The notes below the pieces were generated by a model. The model saw nothing but the letters and a program-made list of their open reading frames with translations, was not told the DNA's origin and ran no database searches. Position numbers and translations under genes: made by a program. Shown piece by piece: positions 56,974 to 64,000 of a stretch of 64,000 bases of DNA. Each line of letters opens with the position of its first letter. Position 1 is the first letter of the stretch. The stretch is from Candidatus Saccharimonadota bacterium (lineage in GTDB: Bacteria > Patescibacteriota > Saccharimonadia > Saccharimonadales > Saccharimonadaceae): NCBI GenBank assembly GCA_017431105.1, contig JAFRLS010000003.1, positions 124,001 through 188,000 of the forward strand, written 5' to 3'.

Positions 56974-57628
56974 TTGCCGCAAAAGCCGTTGAGTCAACGC
57001 GGTCCAAAAATCCACCATGTCCTTCGCTACCGCCTACTAAAAGTTCTAGTCTTGCGAAGAATTTATTATGAATCAATATTTCATTAGAGTCTTTTACGCT
57101 AAACTTTCGTTTTAAGAAGCTTTCAAACAAATCACCAATTAAAGCCAGTGGCCCACAGAGTAAAAATAGCCAATCAGTAGCGGAACTTCCACGCACCATC
57201 ATCAAAATTGCCACCATCCCAATTGATGAAGCTAAACCAAGGAATGTTCCCTCCCAAGTTTTGTTTTTAGAAATACGTGGAAATGGTCTGGATTTTTTAA
57301 ATACCTTGCCGCCAAACGCTTTACCAAAAAGATATGCAAAAATATCATAGCCGCAAACGCCAAGTATAATATACCAAAAGTGCGCTAAATCTATTTTAGC
57401 GACAAAAATCGTACCTCCGACCAAGAAAAGTGTCTCCACGATGGCTAAAAGTATATTCAAAGTATGTTTTTTCTTACTAAAGAAGCTTAAAAGTTCGATC
57501 AATGATATTAAAGAAAAGACGCCATAGATAATTTTAAAAGGAATCGAATCGAAAGTATATAACGCCACTAACGCCACTATGAACATTCCGAGCCCCACGA
57601 TGATTCGCACTCTAAAATTCTTGTCCAT
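56942..57628 (-). CDS. cdsA: Phosphatidate cytidylyltransferase (CDP-diglyceride synthase) with inserted loop
   Basis: 228 residues, polytopic. It activates phosphatidate with CTP. Signature parts: GDLFESFLKRKFSVKDSNEI, then GHGGFLDRVDST. In relatives KD and HGG are about 7-8 residues apart; here about 18 extra residues (HNKFFARLELLVGGSE region) separate them, and the encoding DNA is bounded by CTTCGC/GCGAAG. The membrane core is otherwise normal. A TATAAT box ends exactly 6 nt before the ATG, divergent from the acyl-CoA synthetase gene. Confidence 0.85.
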   Translation of the reverse strand: MDKNFRVRIIVGLGMFIVALVALYTFDSIPFKIIYGVFSLISLIELLSFFSKKKHTLNILLAIVETLFLVGGTIFVAKIDLAHFWYIILGVCGYDIFAYLFGKAFGGKVFKKSRPFPRISKNKTWEGTFLGLASSIGMVAILMMVRGSSATDWLFLLCGPLALIGDLFESFLKRKFSVKDSNEILIHNKFFARLELLVGGSEGHGGFLDRVDSTAFAATILLVVSSLL

Positions 57629-57634
57629 AATTAA

Positions 57635-57667
57635 ATTATATCACTATATCACCAAAGATGATAAAAT
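57635..57667. promoter_or_regulatory. Divergent -10 boxes of cdsA and the acyl-CoA synthetase gene
   Basis: Minus TATAAT (57640-57635) and plus TAAAAT (57662-57667), each ending 6 nt before the start codon (57628 and 57674). Confidence 0.65.
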
Positions 57668-57673
57668 AGTTGT

Positions 57674-59404
57674 ATGCTCGAATTTATCTATAATAAAATT
57701 AAAAATACCTTGCGTAAGATTGATATGCGGATTGAGCGCGCCAAATATGGTTACATTGATAAATTACCTAAAGATATCCAATACTTTGATGGCGGGCTTT
57801 ATGACGTAGTTTATGAATCATCATGCAAATGGCCGCACAACGTCGCGCTGGAATTTTTTAATACCCAAGTTGTCTATAAAGATTTAATTAAAAAAATTAA
57901 TCGTGTGGCCGCCGCTCTGAAGGCTCTTGGAGCCGAGAAAGGTGACAGAATCACCATCTGCATGCCTAACACACCAGAAGCTATTTATATGTTTTATGCA
58001 GTAAACGAAATTGGTGCCGTCGCCAACATGGTCCACCCGCTGTCAAGCGAAAAGGAGATTGAAGATTATCTCAATCAATCCGAATCTAAAATTATGTTTT
58101 GTGTTGATATTAGCTATCCGAAAGTCGAAGCAATTATTAAAAACACTGCAGCTGAACAAGTAATAGTGGTTTCACCAACTCGCTCCATGGACTTTCTCGT
58201 TCGTGCTATTTATAAAATTACCAAAGGCCGCAAAAACCATATTAAAAAATCTCAACACGTCGTTACTTGGGATCAATTCTTAAATAAGGCTAGCAAGTTC
58301 GTCGGCAATCCTCACGCCAGGGTTAACTCTAAAGACGACGCCGTAATAATGTATTCTGGTGGTACTACTGGCAAACCTAAAGGTATCGTACTTTCAAATC
58401 TAAACTTCAACGCTCAGGCTCTTGGTGCTAAATATTTAGTGCCAGAGTTATTTAAATCTAATTACTCGTTTATGGCTTTTTTGCCGAACTTCCATGCTTT
58501 TGGTCTAGGTTGTTGCATACATATGCCTTTATATTTTGGCGCCCGTACTTTTTTGATCCCACAATTTAACCCTAAAAAATTTAAGAAGTATATCACTAAA
58601 TATAAAGTCGATATTTTAGTTGGTGTGCCAACAGTTTTTGATTATCTTACCAAAATTAAATTTAAAAAAGATGATTTAAAAAACGTTAAATTCGTAGTAT
58701 CTGGCGGTGATATGATTAGTATGTCCAGCAAAGAAAAAATCAACGAATTTCTAGCGGCGCATGGTTCAAAAGCTATTATCGAAAACGGTTACGGCTTAAC
58801 TGAAGCATCTGGCGGATTTATTTTCTCACCAAGAAGTGTAGCCGAAGAGCCAGATTCCATTGGCTACCCAATCCCAGACAACGAAGTTATTATCATGAAT
58901 CTCAAGACTAAAAAAGGGGCTAAATTAGGTGAAGATGGTGAGATTTTAGTTCGAGGGCTCTCGGTCATGAAACGTTATCTTAACAAACCAAAAGAAACAG
59001 AGGAAGCCTTTATTATGGTTGGTAATAAAAAATATCTCCGCACTGGCGACATTGGTTATGCCGATGAACGTGGTGTTATCCACTTCCGCTCGCGTCTTAA
59101 ACGGATGATCGTATCAAACGGATATAATATATATCCAGCTAACATAGAAGACATTACACTAAAGTGTAATAAGATCAATAGTTGCGCTGTGGTTGGGCGC
59201 GAAGATAAATTACGTGGTGAAAAAGTTGTAGTTTTTGCCGTATTAAACCCAGAAGCTTCTGAACGCGCCGCGAGAAAAGAACTAGCCAACATTTACAAGA
59301 AATACCTCGCAAAATATGAAATTCCTCGCGAGATTCGCTTCATCCCAGAGCTCCCGAAAACCAAGCTGGCCAAAGTAGACTTCAAAGCACTAGAGAATCT
59401 GTAA
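57674..59404 (+). CDS. AMP-forming acyl-CoA synthetase/ligase (ANL superfamily, FadD-like)
   Basis: 576 residues. AMP-binding motifs A3 IMYSGGTTGKPKG, A5 NGYGLTEASGG, A7 LRTGDIGY, A8 RLKRMIVSNGYNIYP and C-terminal A10 lysine in PKTKLAKVDF. It activates a carboxylic acid, probably a fatty acid, as acyl-AMP for transfer to CoA or a carrier. Near cdsA and pgsA, so a role in re-using scavenged fatty acids for membrane lipids is a reasonable inference. A short N-terminal amphipathic segment precedes the domain. Confidence 0.9.
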   Translation: MLEFIYNKIKNTLRKIDMRIERAKYGYIDKLPKDIQYFDGGLYDVVYESSCKWPHNVALEFFNTQVVYKDLIKKINRVAAALKALGAEKGDRITICMPNTPEAIYMFYAVNEIGAVANMVHPLSSEKEIEDYLNQSESKIMFCVDISYPKVEAIIKNTAAEQVIVVSPTRSMDFLVRAIYKITKGRKNHIKKSQHVVTWDQFLNKASKFVGNPHARVNSKDDAVIMYSGGTTGKPKGIVLSNLNFNAQALGAKYLVPELFKSNYSFMAFLPNFHAFGLGCCIHMPLYFGARTFLIPQFNPKKFKKYITKYKVDILVGVPTVFDYLTKIKFKKDDLKNVKFVVSGGDMISMSSKEKINEFLAAHGSKAIIENGYGLTEASGGFIFSPRSVAEEPDSIGYPIPDNEVIIMNLKTKKGAKLGEDGEILVRGLSVMKRYLNKPKETEEAFIMVGNKKYLRTGDIGYADERGVIHFRSRLKRMIVSNGYNIYPANIEDITLKCNKINSCAVVGREDKLRGEKVVVFAVLNPEASERAARKELANIYKKYLAKYEIPREIRFIPELPKTKLAKVDFKALENL

Positions 59405-59512
59405 AGATTGTAATTATGTATTTTTGGGACCGTAGGCTTGGGCGCTCGCCGAAGGCGCACGAAGTAGCGCCCTTGAGCGTGTCCCAAAAATATATAATTA
59501 CAATCTCGTCCG
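59405..59512. repeat. Palindromic element between the acyl-CoA synthetase gene and recR
   Basis: 26-bp terminal arms, AGATTGTAATTATGTATT on the left and its complement on the right with one mismatch overall, enclose about 50 nt. The core contains GGGCGCT/AGCGCCC and CGCC/GGCG pairs. It starts 1 nt after one stop codon and ends inside the recR 3' end. It could serve as a bidirectional terminator; it also resembles, in design but not in sequence, the mnmA and rpsG palindromes. Confidence 0.8.
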
Positions 59513-60103
59513 ATTTTCTAGCGCTGCTGAAAGCGTAATTTGATCAGCATAGGATAGGTCAACTCCGAGAGGCAGGCCTCGCGCCAATCTTGTCAACTTT
59601 AATTTTGGATTTTTCTCGTGTAAAATTTTTTCAAGTAGTAGTGCAGTTGATTCACCTTCCACCGATGGATTTGTCGCAATGATTACTTCTCCGACATTAT
59701 CTTTTTTGACACGTTCTACCAATTCTTCAATATGCAATTGGTCTGGCGTAATCCCATCAATCGGTGAAACTGCTCCGCCTAAGACATGATATGTGCCTTT
59801 ATAACCATGCGTAGCTTCGATTGCATAAATATCTAACGGTTCCTCGACTACTAGTATAGTAGTTTTATCTCGTGAATTATCTGAATATAGTGGTGACACC
59901 TCATCTTTTTCGTCGATCAAAGCGAAAGTTACAGGGCAAGACTTAACTTTTGTATGTATATTTGATAAAGTTTCAATAATTTCCTCAGATACTTTTGGGC
60001 TAGATTTAAAAAGATAGTAAGCATAACGTTCTGCTGTTCGTGGGCCCACACCAGGCAACATGCCTAGCGCTTCAATCGCATTCTCGAGAGCTTTTGGTAG
60101 CAT
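59498..60103 (-). CDS. recR: Recombination mediator RecR lacking zinc-finger cysteines
   Basis: 201 residues from MLPKALENAIEALGMLPGVG. The helix-hairpin-helix LPGVGPRTAERYAYYL and TOPRIM domain TTILVVEEPLDIYAIE...YHVLGGAVSPIDGI, EVIIATNPSVEGESTALLLEKIL are intact. The central C4 zinc finger of RecR is not: only one cysteine (SCPVTFALIDEKDEVSPLYSD) remains of four. It acts with RecO/RecF in RecA loading at gaps. Overlaps nothing upstream but starts 2 nt from the ybaB stop. Confidence 0.93.
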   Translation of the reverse strand: MLPKALENAIEALGMLPGVGPRTAERYAYYLFKSSPKVSEEIIETLSNIHTKVKSCPVTFALIDEKDEVSPLYSDNSRDKTTILVVEEPLDIYAIEATHGYKGTYHVLGGAVSPIDGITPDQLHIEELVERVKKDNVGEVIIATNPSVEGESTALLLEKILHEKNPKLKLTRLARGLPLGVDLSYADQITLSAALENRTRL

Positions 60104-60104
60104 T

Positions 60105-60401
60105 TTACATTCCAAGACCAGAAAGACCACCCATCAAAGGTTTCATCTTATCGGTTGCGATTTCCTGTGCTTTTGCAAAGCCATCTCGCATACAGTTTTC
60201 AATCCAACGCTCTAGTTCATGAATATCATCAAAATCGATTTTCTCTGGATCAAGCTTTACTTTTTTTACTTTAAGTTCGCCACTGATTTGCACCACTACA
60301 GCGCCGTCGCCAGCCTCTACTTCTACAATTTCATTTTTCAATTCTTTTTGTGCCTTGCGAAGCTGATTAACAAGCCTCATTTGGTCCATTGTCTGACCCA
60401 T
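60105..60401 (-). CDS. YbaB/EbfC nucleoid-associated protein
   Basis: 98 residues. Small DNA-binding dimer family: MRLVNQLRKAQKELKNEIVEVEAGDGAVVVQISGELKVKKVKLDPEKI, helix-strand-strand-helix layout. It is nearly always encoded next to dnaX and recR; here it is directly upstream of recR, while dnaX is 3 kb away with dnaB and a membrane protein in between. AGGAGAAT site before the ATG. Confidence 0.93.
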   Translation of the reverse strand: MGQTMDQMRLVNQLRKAQKELKNEIVEVEAGDGAVVVQISGELKVKKVKLDPEKIDFDDIHELERWIENCMRDGFAKAQEIATDKMKPLMGGLSGLGM

Positions 60402-60402
60402 A

Positions 60403-61839
60403 TTATTCTCCTTTTTCTGTATATAGATATATTATATCAGAGTTTTCCCTCATCGGTGAAGTAATAATTCGAGAAAGCCGGTAGTTTTTGTCCTCACTCA
60501 CACCATATAGAATTGCCAAGTTGTACGGCCTTTCATCATGTAGTTCATCTATCACGGAAATATCAGTCGAGTCTTCCAAGATTTTATAAAAATCATAGTG
60601 GTCGGATACAAGTAATGTTTCATTGGACAAGTTATGGCGAATAATATTTAAATCATAATAAAACTCGTTAGCAACATTTGGGTTGTATCTATATCCGTAT
60701 ATATATTGCAATAAACTAGGTATTATGGTTATTGCGAATAAAATGGAAAGCGGTATAATCGCAGCAATTCTGGCGTATGGGTTTTCTGGAAATAATCCAT
60801 ACCATTTCTCCAATAGGTATTTAAGACCATGGGCTACCAAAATTGCGATTGGCAAAATAAAGAAAATGATGGCATTTGGATTGAAGCCAGTAATAATTAT
60901 TGTAAAAACCAAAAGCAACGAAGCGATCGAATTGCGTGAGGCAAAAAAACCTTTCGTGGTTGAAAAAAGACCAATTAAAGCTAATGCGAGAGTTGGCATA
61001 CTTAACAGCGGCGTCAAAAACACGCTCTCGAGCGAGCCACTCCACAAGAATACAGGCGCCAATCCGCTGCCGATATTTCCAAAGAAATGAGAAGCATCAA
61101 AGTTGTTCGTAAATAATAATCCCATAATTGTATCGGGATGGTTAATTATATTCATTACTAGTATTGAAATTCCAGAAAGAATAAATGCACCTATAATGAA
61201 TAGAGGTAATTTTGGCAAACTTTTTACAACAAAACGCAGGTGCGGCTGGCAAAACACAAAGATGACGCAAAAAATCGCAAAATACACCATATATGGTGTA
61301 AAAACTGAAAGCAATAATGCTATAGCAAAAAAGAATGAATATATTGGTTTTGGTCTTTTTTCACCTTGAATCTTAGATCCAAGCCAAAGTAATAGCGTAG
61401 GCCAGAACAAAATCATAATTAATGGCGTTCCAGAACCAGCTAAGAATAAGAATGGGGTAGATAGTACTACTAGACAAGACGCCAGCAGCGAAACGTTGCT
61501 CTTAAACCAACGATTTAATAGAAGGATTAGAAGTAAACCTAGAAACAGACCAATTATGATACTTGGCAATTTAATAGAATATGGTGTCAATCCGAAGATC
61601 ATAATAGAGAGCTTTTGTAATACTCTATAAGGCAAATTAACCAAATCTCCGTTTAGTGGTGCATCAAAACTTAAATAATAAGAATGGGTAGCGGATTCCA
61701 TCTCTGCTTCAGACAGACCACTCTGTGAAAAAAGCGGTAGTAAAAACAGTAAAAACACAAAAGCCGTGCCGAGTAAGATATATCCAATTATAAATCTATA
61801 GCGATATAAAAATAATTTCGAGATGATTATCTTTTTCAC
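60403..61839 (-). CDS. Polytopic membrane protein, possible GT-C glycosyltransferase (PMT/ArnT-like)
   Basis: 478 residues from a GTG at 61839: TATAAT ends exactly 6 nt upstream, while the longer frame has no promoter or ribosome site. About ten to twelve hydrophobic helices. The first periplasmic loop (GLSEAEMESATHSYYLSFDAPLNGDLVNLPYRVLQKLSI) is where GT-C enzymes carry their catalytic acid, and a C-terminal soluble part of about 75 residues ends the protein. No diagnostic motif is certain. It ends 1 nt before ybaB. Confidence 0.65.
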   Translation of the reverse strand: MKKIIISKLFLYRYRFIIGYILLGTAFVFLLFLLPLFSQSGLSEAEMESATHSYYLSFDAPLNGDLVNLPYRVLQKLSIMIFGLTPYSIKLPSIIIGLFLGLLLILLLNRWFKSNVSLLASCLVVLSTPFLFLAGSGTPLIMILFWPTLLLWLGSKIQGEKRPKPIYSFFFAIALLLSVFTPYMVYFAIFCVIFVFCQPHLRFVVKSLPKLPLFIIGAFILSGISILVMNIINHPDTIMGLLFTNNFDASHFFGNIGSGLAPVFLWSGSLESVFLTPLLSMPTLALALIGLFSTTKGFFASRNSIASLLLVFTIIITGFNPNAIIFFILPIAILVAHGLKYLLEKWYGLFPENPYARIAAIIPLSILFAITIIPSLLQYIYGYRYNPNVANEFYYDLNIIRHNLSNETLLVSDHYDFYKILEDSTDISVIDELHDERPYNLAILYGVSEDKNYRLSRIITSPMRENSDIIYLYTEKGE

Positions 61840-61855
61840 ATAAACATTATAACAT

Positions 61856-63220
61856 TTATTCGCGTGTTTTGTCGAGCGACATAAAACGTAGTAATTCCGG
61901 ATGGAAGTATAATTCAATCTTGCCGACTGCACCATGGCGATGCTTAGCAATCAAAAGCTCTGTAATATGGTTTTCTTCATAATTATCATCAGATTTGTGA
62001 TAATAATCTTCACTATGCATTAAAATTACCAAGTCGGCATCCTGTTCAATCGAACCAGATTCACGCAAGTCTGACAACCTCGGATGATTGTCGTCTCGCC
62101 CAGTCACATTACGGGAAAGCTGAGCTAAAGCTATTACCGGGATTTCTAATTCACGTGCCAAAATTTTTAACCCGCGCGAAATTTCAGTAACTTCTTGTAC
62201 ACGGTTGCCAGCGTAACGATCTGAACCCTGGATCAACTGCAAATAATCTACTACTACAATCCCAATATCATGATCATGCATGGCACGACGTGCCTTGTTT
62301 CTGAGCTCCATAACATTCATTGAGCTAGTATCATCAATGTAAATAGGAATTTCGTCCATTTCGCCTAATGCATCGCCAATACGCGAAAATTCATCGTCTG
62401 ACAAATTTCCCGTTCGCATTTTCCAGTTATCAACACCAGAAACATCAGAAATCATGCGGTCTACAATTTCATTTTTACCCATCTCCATCGAAAAGAATAA
62501 AACACCTTTTTTATTGATACTAGCAACATTGTATGCGATATTTTGCGCAAAAGTTGTTTTACCCATACCCGGCCTTGCTCCAACGATTATTAAGTCGCCT
62601 TTTTGAAGTCCAGCCGTCATTTTGTCTAAATCTTTAAAACCGGTTTTGAGACCACGCAGAGTGCCTTTATTTTCACGCAATTTTTCAATACGATCAAACG
62701 CATCAGCTAAAAGTTCATCCATTGGCGTATAGTCGCTTTTTACAATTTTGTCGGAAACCTCAAATAACTGTTTTTCCGCAGCGCCCACTAGGTTATTTAC
62801 GTCGGCATCATCTTCATATGCCTTATTGGCAATTTCGGTCCCGGCTTTGATTAGTTTTCGTCTCACAGATGCTTTTTCTATAATTTCAGCATAAGCTTTG
62901 GCATGTGATGCGGTTGGAACGAAGTTAGTCAATTCGGTCAAATATGGAGCCCCACCGATTTTCTTTAATTCTTTTGACGCTTTAAGTTCGGAAGTAATAG
63001 TTAAAAGATCTACAGGACGACTTTGGTTGTATAAATTTGACATTGCTTGGAAAATAATCTGATGTGACTCTTCGTAAAAATCCTTTGGCTTTAGTATAGT
63101 CAATATTTCTGGTAAGACAGTGTCAGAAAGCATAATAGCACCGAGCAAAGACTTCTCGGCTACAACGTCCTGTGGTGGCACGCGACCACTAGGACTCTTA
63201 GAACGGGCTGTTTCCTCCAT
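61856..63220 (-). CDS. dnaB: Replicative DNA helicase DnaB
   Basis: 454 residues from MEETARSKSPSGRVPPQD, placed by a GGAGAGG site 10 nt upstream; an in-frame GTG six codons earlier is less likely. N-terminal primase-interaction domain (AEKSLLGAIMLSDTVLPEI), linker helix, then the RecA-like motor: Walker A VGARPGMGKTTFAQN, H1a FFSMEMGKNEI, Walker B IVVVDYLQLI, LAQLSRNV, and LRESGSIEQDADLVIL. Hexameric fork helicase. Overlaps dnaX by about 23 nt. Confidence 0.96.
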   Translation of the reverse strand: MEETARSKSPSGRVPPQDVVAEKSLLGAIMLSDTVLPEILTILKPKDFYEESHQIIFQAMSNLYNQSRPVDLLTITSELKASKELKKIGGAPYLTELTNFVPTASHAKAYAEIIEKASVRRKLIKAGTEIANKAYEDDADVNNLVGAAEKQLFEVSDKIVKSDYTPMDELLADAFDRIEKLRENKGTLRGLKTGFKDLDKMTAGLQKGDLIIVGARPGMGKTTFAQNIAYNVASINKKGVLFFSMEMGKNEIVDRMISDVSGVDNWKMRTGNLSDDEFSRIGDALGEMDEIPIYIDDTSSMNVMELRNKARRAMHDHDIGIVVVDYLQLIQGSDRYAGNRVQEVTEISRGLKILARELEIPVIALAQLSRNVTGRDDNHPRLSDLRESGSIEQDADLVILMHSEDYYHKSDDNYEENHITELLIAKHRHGAVGKIELYFHPELLRFMSLDKTRE

Positions 63221-64000
63221 CGTTTGATACCTCTCCACCCATTATATCAGAAATTTTTGAAAGCAATTTGTCTTTTGTGGCTGAATTTGGCTGTTCATCT
63301 TTATCGCAAATTGTTACATTCATTCCATTCGTGGCTTCAATTAAAATACGCTTATTGTTATCACGCGACAGAATAGTTTTAGAAATTTTTTTGGCCGGAT
63401 AGATTTCAAGTGAATTGCCAACTACGTCATATTTACAATTTTTTAATTGTGAATAAATAGCATCATTCATCTTTTGTACAGTTTCAAGAAAAGCATTCCA
63501 GTTAAAATTTGCATTAGCAACTTGTCTTTCTAGTTCTACTATTTTCTCTTCATGTTTAGTAATTTCTTTTTCTGGCTTCGCAACTGGTTTAATAGCACTA
63601 GGTTCAGCCAAAATTGTAGGAATATTTTCGGACAATGCTACTAGTAATTTTGCTTCTGCAAACGGCGCCTTCACTTCTGGTAGTCTTGATAATAATCGCA
63701 ACAATTCCGGTCTTGGGTTTTCGATAATTCTTTCTATCATTTCACTAGCTAAAGTTTCAGCTTTTACACCAGACGACAGGATGTCTTTCAAGTCACTAGC
63801 AATCTTGTTCATATTTCCAGACATGTAATTATTTAAAAGCTCAACAATTTTTTCATCTTCCGGTAAACCCATCGCCGAAATTACTGAGTCTCTCGTTATT
63901 ATTTCGGACGATAGTGTAGAAATCTGGTCGAGCAATGACAAGGAATCTCGAAAGGAGCCACCGCCACGCTTAGCAATGATAGAGAGCGCATCGTCATCAA
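63198..64000 (-). CDS. dnaX: DNA polymerase III gamma/tau subunit, C-terminal part
   Basis: The frame is open to the window edge. The residues at the edge, DDALSIIAKRGGGSFRDSLSLLDQIS, match the end of the AAA+ domain of DnaX (IA..GGS.RD.LSLLDQ). Domain III follows, then a variable linker with a charged helix (EKEITKHEEKIVELERQ) and a C-terminal domain of about 110 residues. The N-terminal Walker part lies outside the window. Clamp-loader ATPase of the replisome; direct overlap with dnaB couples two replisome genes. Confidence 0.93.
   Translation of the reverse strand, partial: DDDALSIIAKRGGGSFRDSLSLLDQISTLSSEIITRDSVISAMGLPEDEKIVELLNNYMSGNMNKIASDLKDILSSGVKAETLASEMIERIIENPRPELLRLLSRLPEVKAPFAEAKLLVALSENIPTILAEPSAIKPVAKPEKEITKHEEKIVELERQVANANFNWNAFLETVQKMNDAIYSQLKNCKYDVVGNSLEIYPAKKISKTILSRDNNKRILIEATNGMNVTICDKDEQPNSATKDKLLSKISDIMGGEVSNDGGNSPF

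Overview
The window looks like a chromosomal segment of a streamlined ultra-small bacterium of the Candidate Phyla Radiation, most probably Candidatus Saccharibacteria (TM7). This is inferred from family content, not from an rRNA gene, since none is present. The reasons are: genes packed with overlaps of 1 to 40 nt; shortened housekeeping proteins (a 626-residue AlaRS without the C-terminal extension, RecR without its zinc-finger cysteines); and many small envelope proteins of the kind known from these cells. UGA is an ordinary stop (for example tmk and the ftsA/pilM-like gene), so the Gracilibacteria/Absconditabacteria code is not in use.

Layout. 1-7.2 kb: 3' part of enolase, then on the minus strand a carbon operon (gap, rpiB-like, rpe-like, PfkB kinase, LOG protein), rpsL-rpsG and tig. 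7.2-12.9 kb: FAD-linked oxidase, a divergent ADP-ribosyltransferase-like gene, an ABC exporter pair, an 88-codon gene with a consensus promoter, tRNA-Leu and a sortase-signal protein. 13-21.9 kb, minus strand: rsmD, recG, trmD, an unassigned small RNA, obg, a LysM/CHAP hydrolase, a RuvX-MltG fusion and a membrane-anchored protein. 22-26.4 kb, plus strand: histidine kinase, receiver protein, pseudouridine synthase, FtsA/PilM-like ATPase and a HAD protein. 26.4-38 kb: alaS, a broken methyltransferase/HD gene, mnmA with its cysteine desulfurase, unknown proteins, tatD and typA. 38-43.5 kb: a cutinase-VWA secreted protein, a deoxynucleotide group (dCMP deaminase, tdk, tmk), an L,D-transpeptidase and ung. 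43.5-49.2 kb: a heterodimeric ABC exporter and two membrane proteins. 49.3-52.1 kb: queH-queA-tgt for tRNA queuosine. 52.3-64 kb: cysS, hydrolases, nrnA-like, pgsA, cdsA, an acyl-CoA synthetase, recR, ybaB, a polytopic membrane protein, dnaB and the 3' part of dnaX.

Three features stand out. (1) Structured inverted-repeat elements lie inside, and in frame with, conserved genes. The copies in obg and queA have the same helix and joint lengths and compensatory changes in both stems; different palindromes sit in mnmA, downstream of rpsG and between the acyl-CoA synthetase gene and recR. (2) Many genes have a TATAAT-like -10 box ending exactly 6 nt before the start codon, which predicts leaderless mRNAs. 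The extreme case is ung/tdk, whose start codons and -10 boxes form one 20-bp perfect palindrome. (3) There is a set of possible host-interaction or envelope proteins: a cutinase-VWA fusion, an ADP-ribosyltransferase-like protein, a sortase-signal protein, a CHAP hydrolase, an L,D-transpeptidase and a RuvX-MltG fusion.

The metabolic picture fits a dependent cell. The window shows salvage and modification functions (thymidine kinase, queuosine tRNA modification, acyl activation next to phospholipid head-group enzymes) but no complete biosynthetic pathway.
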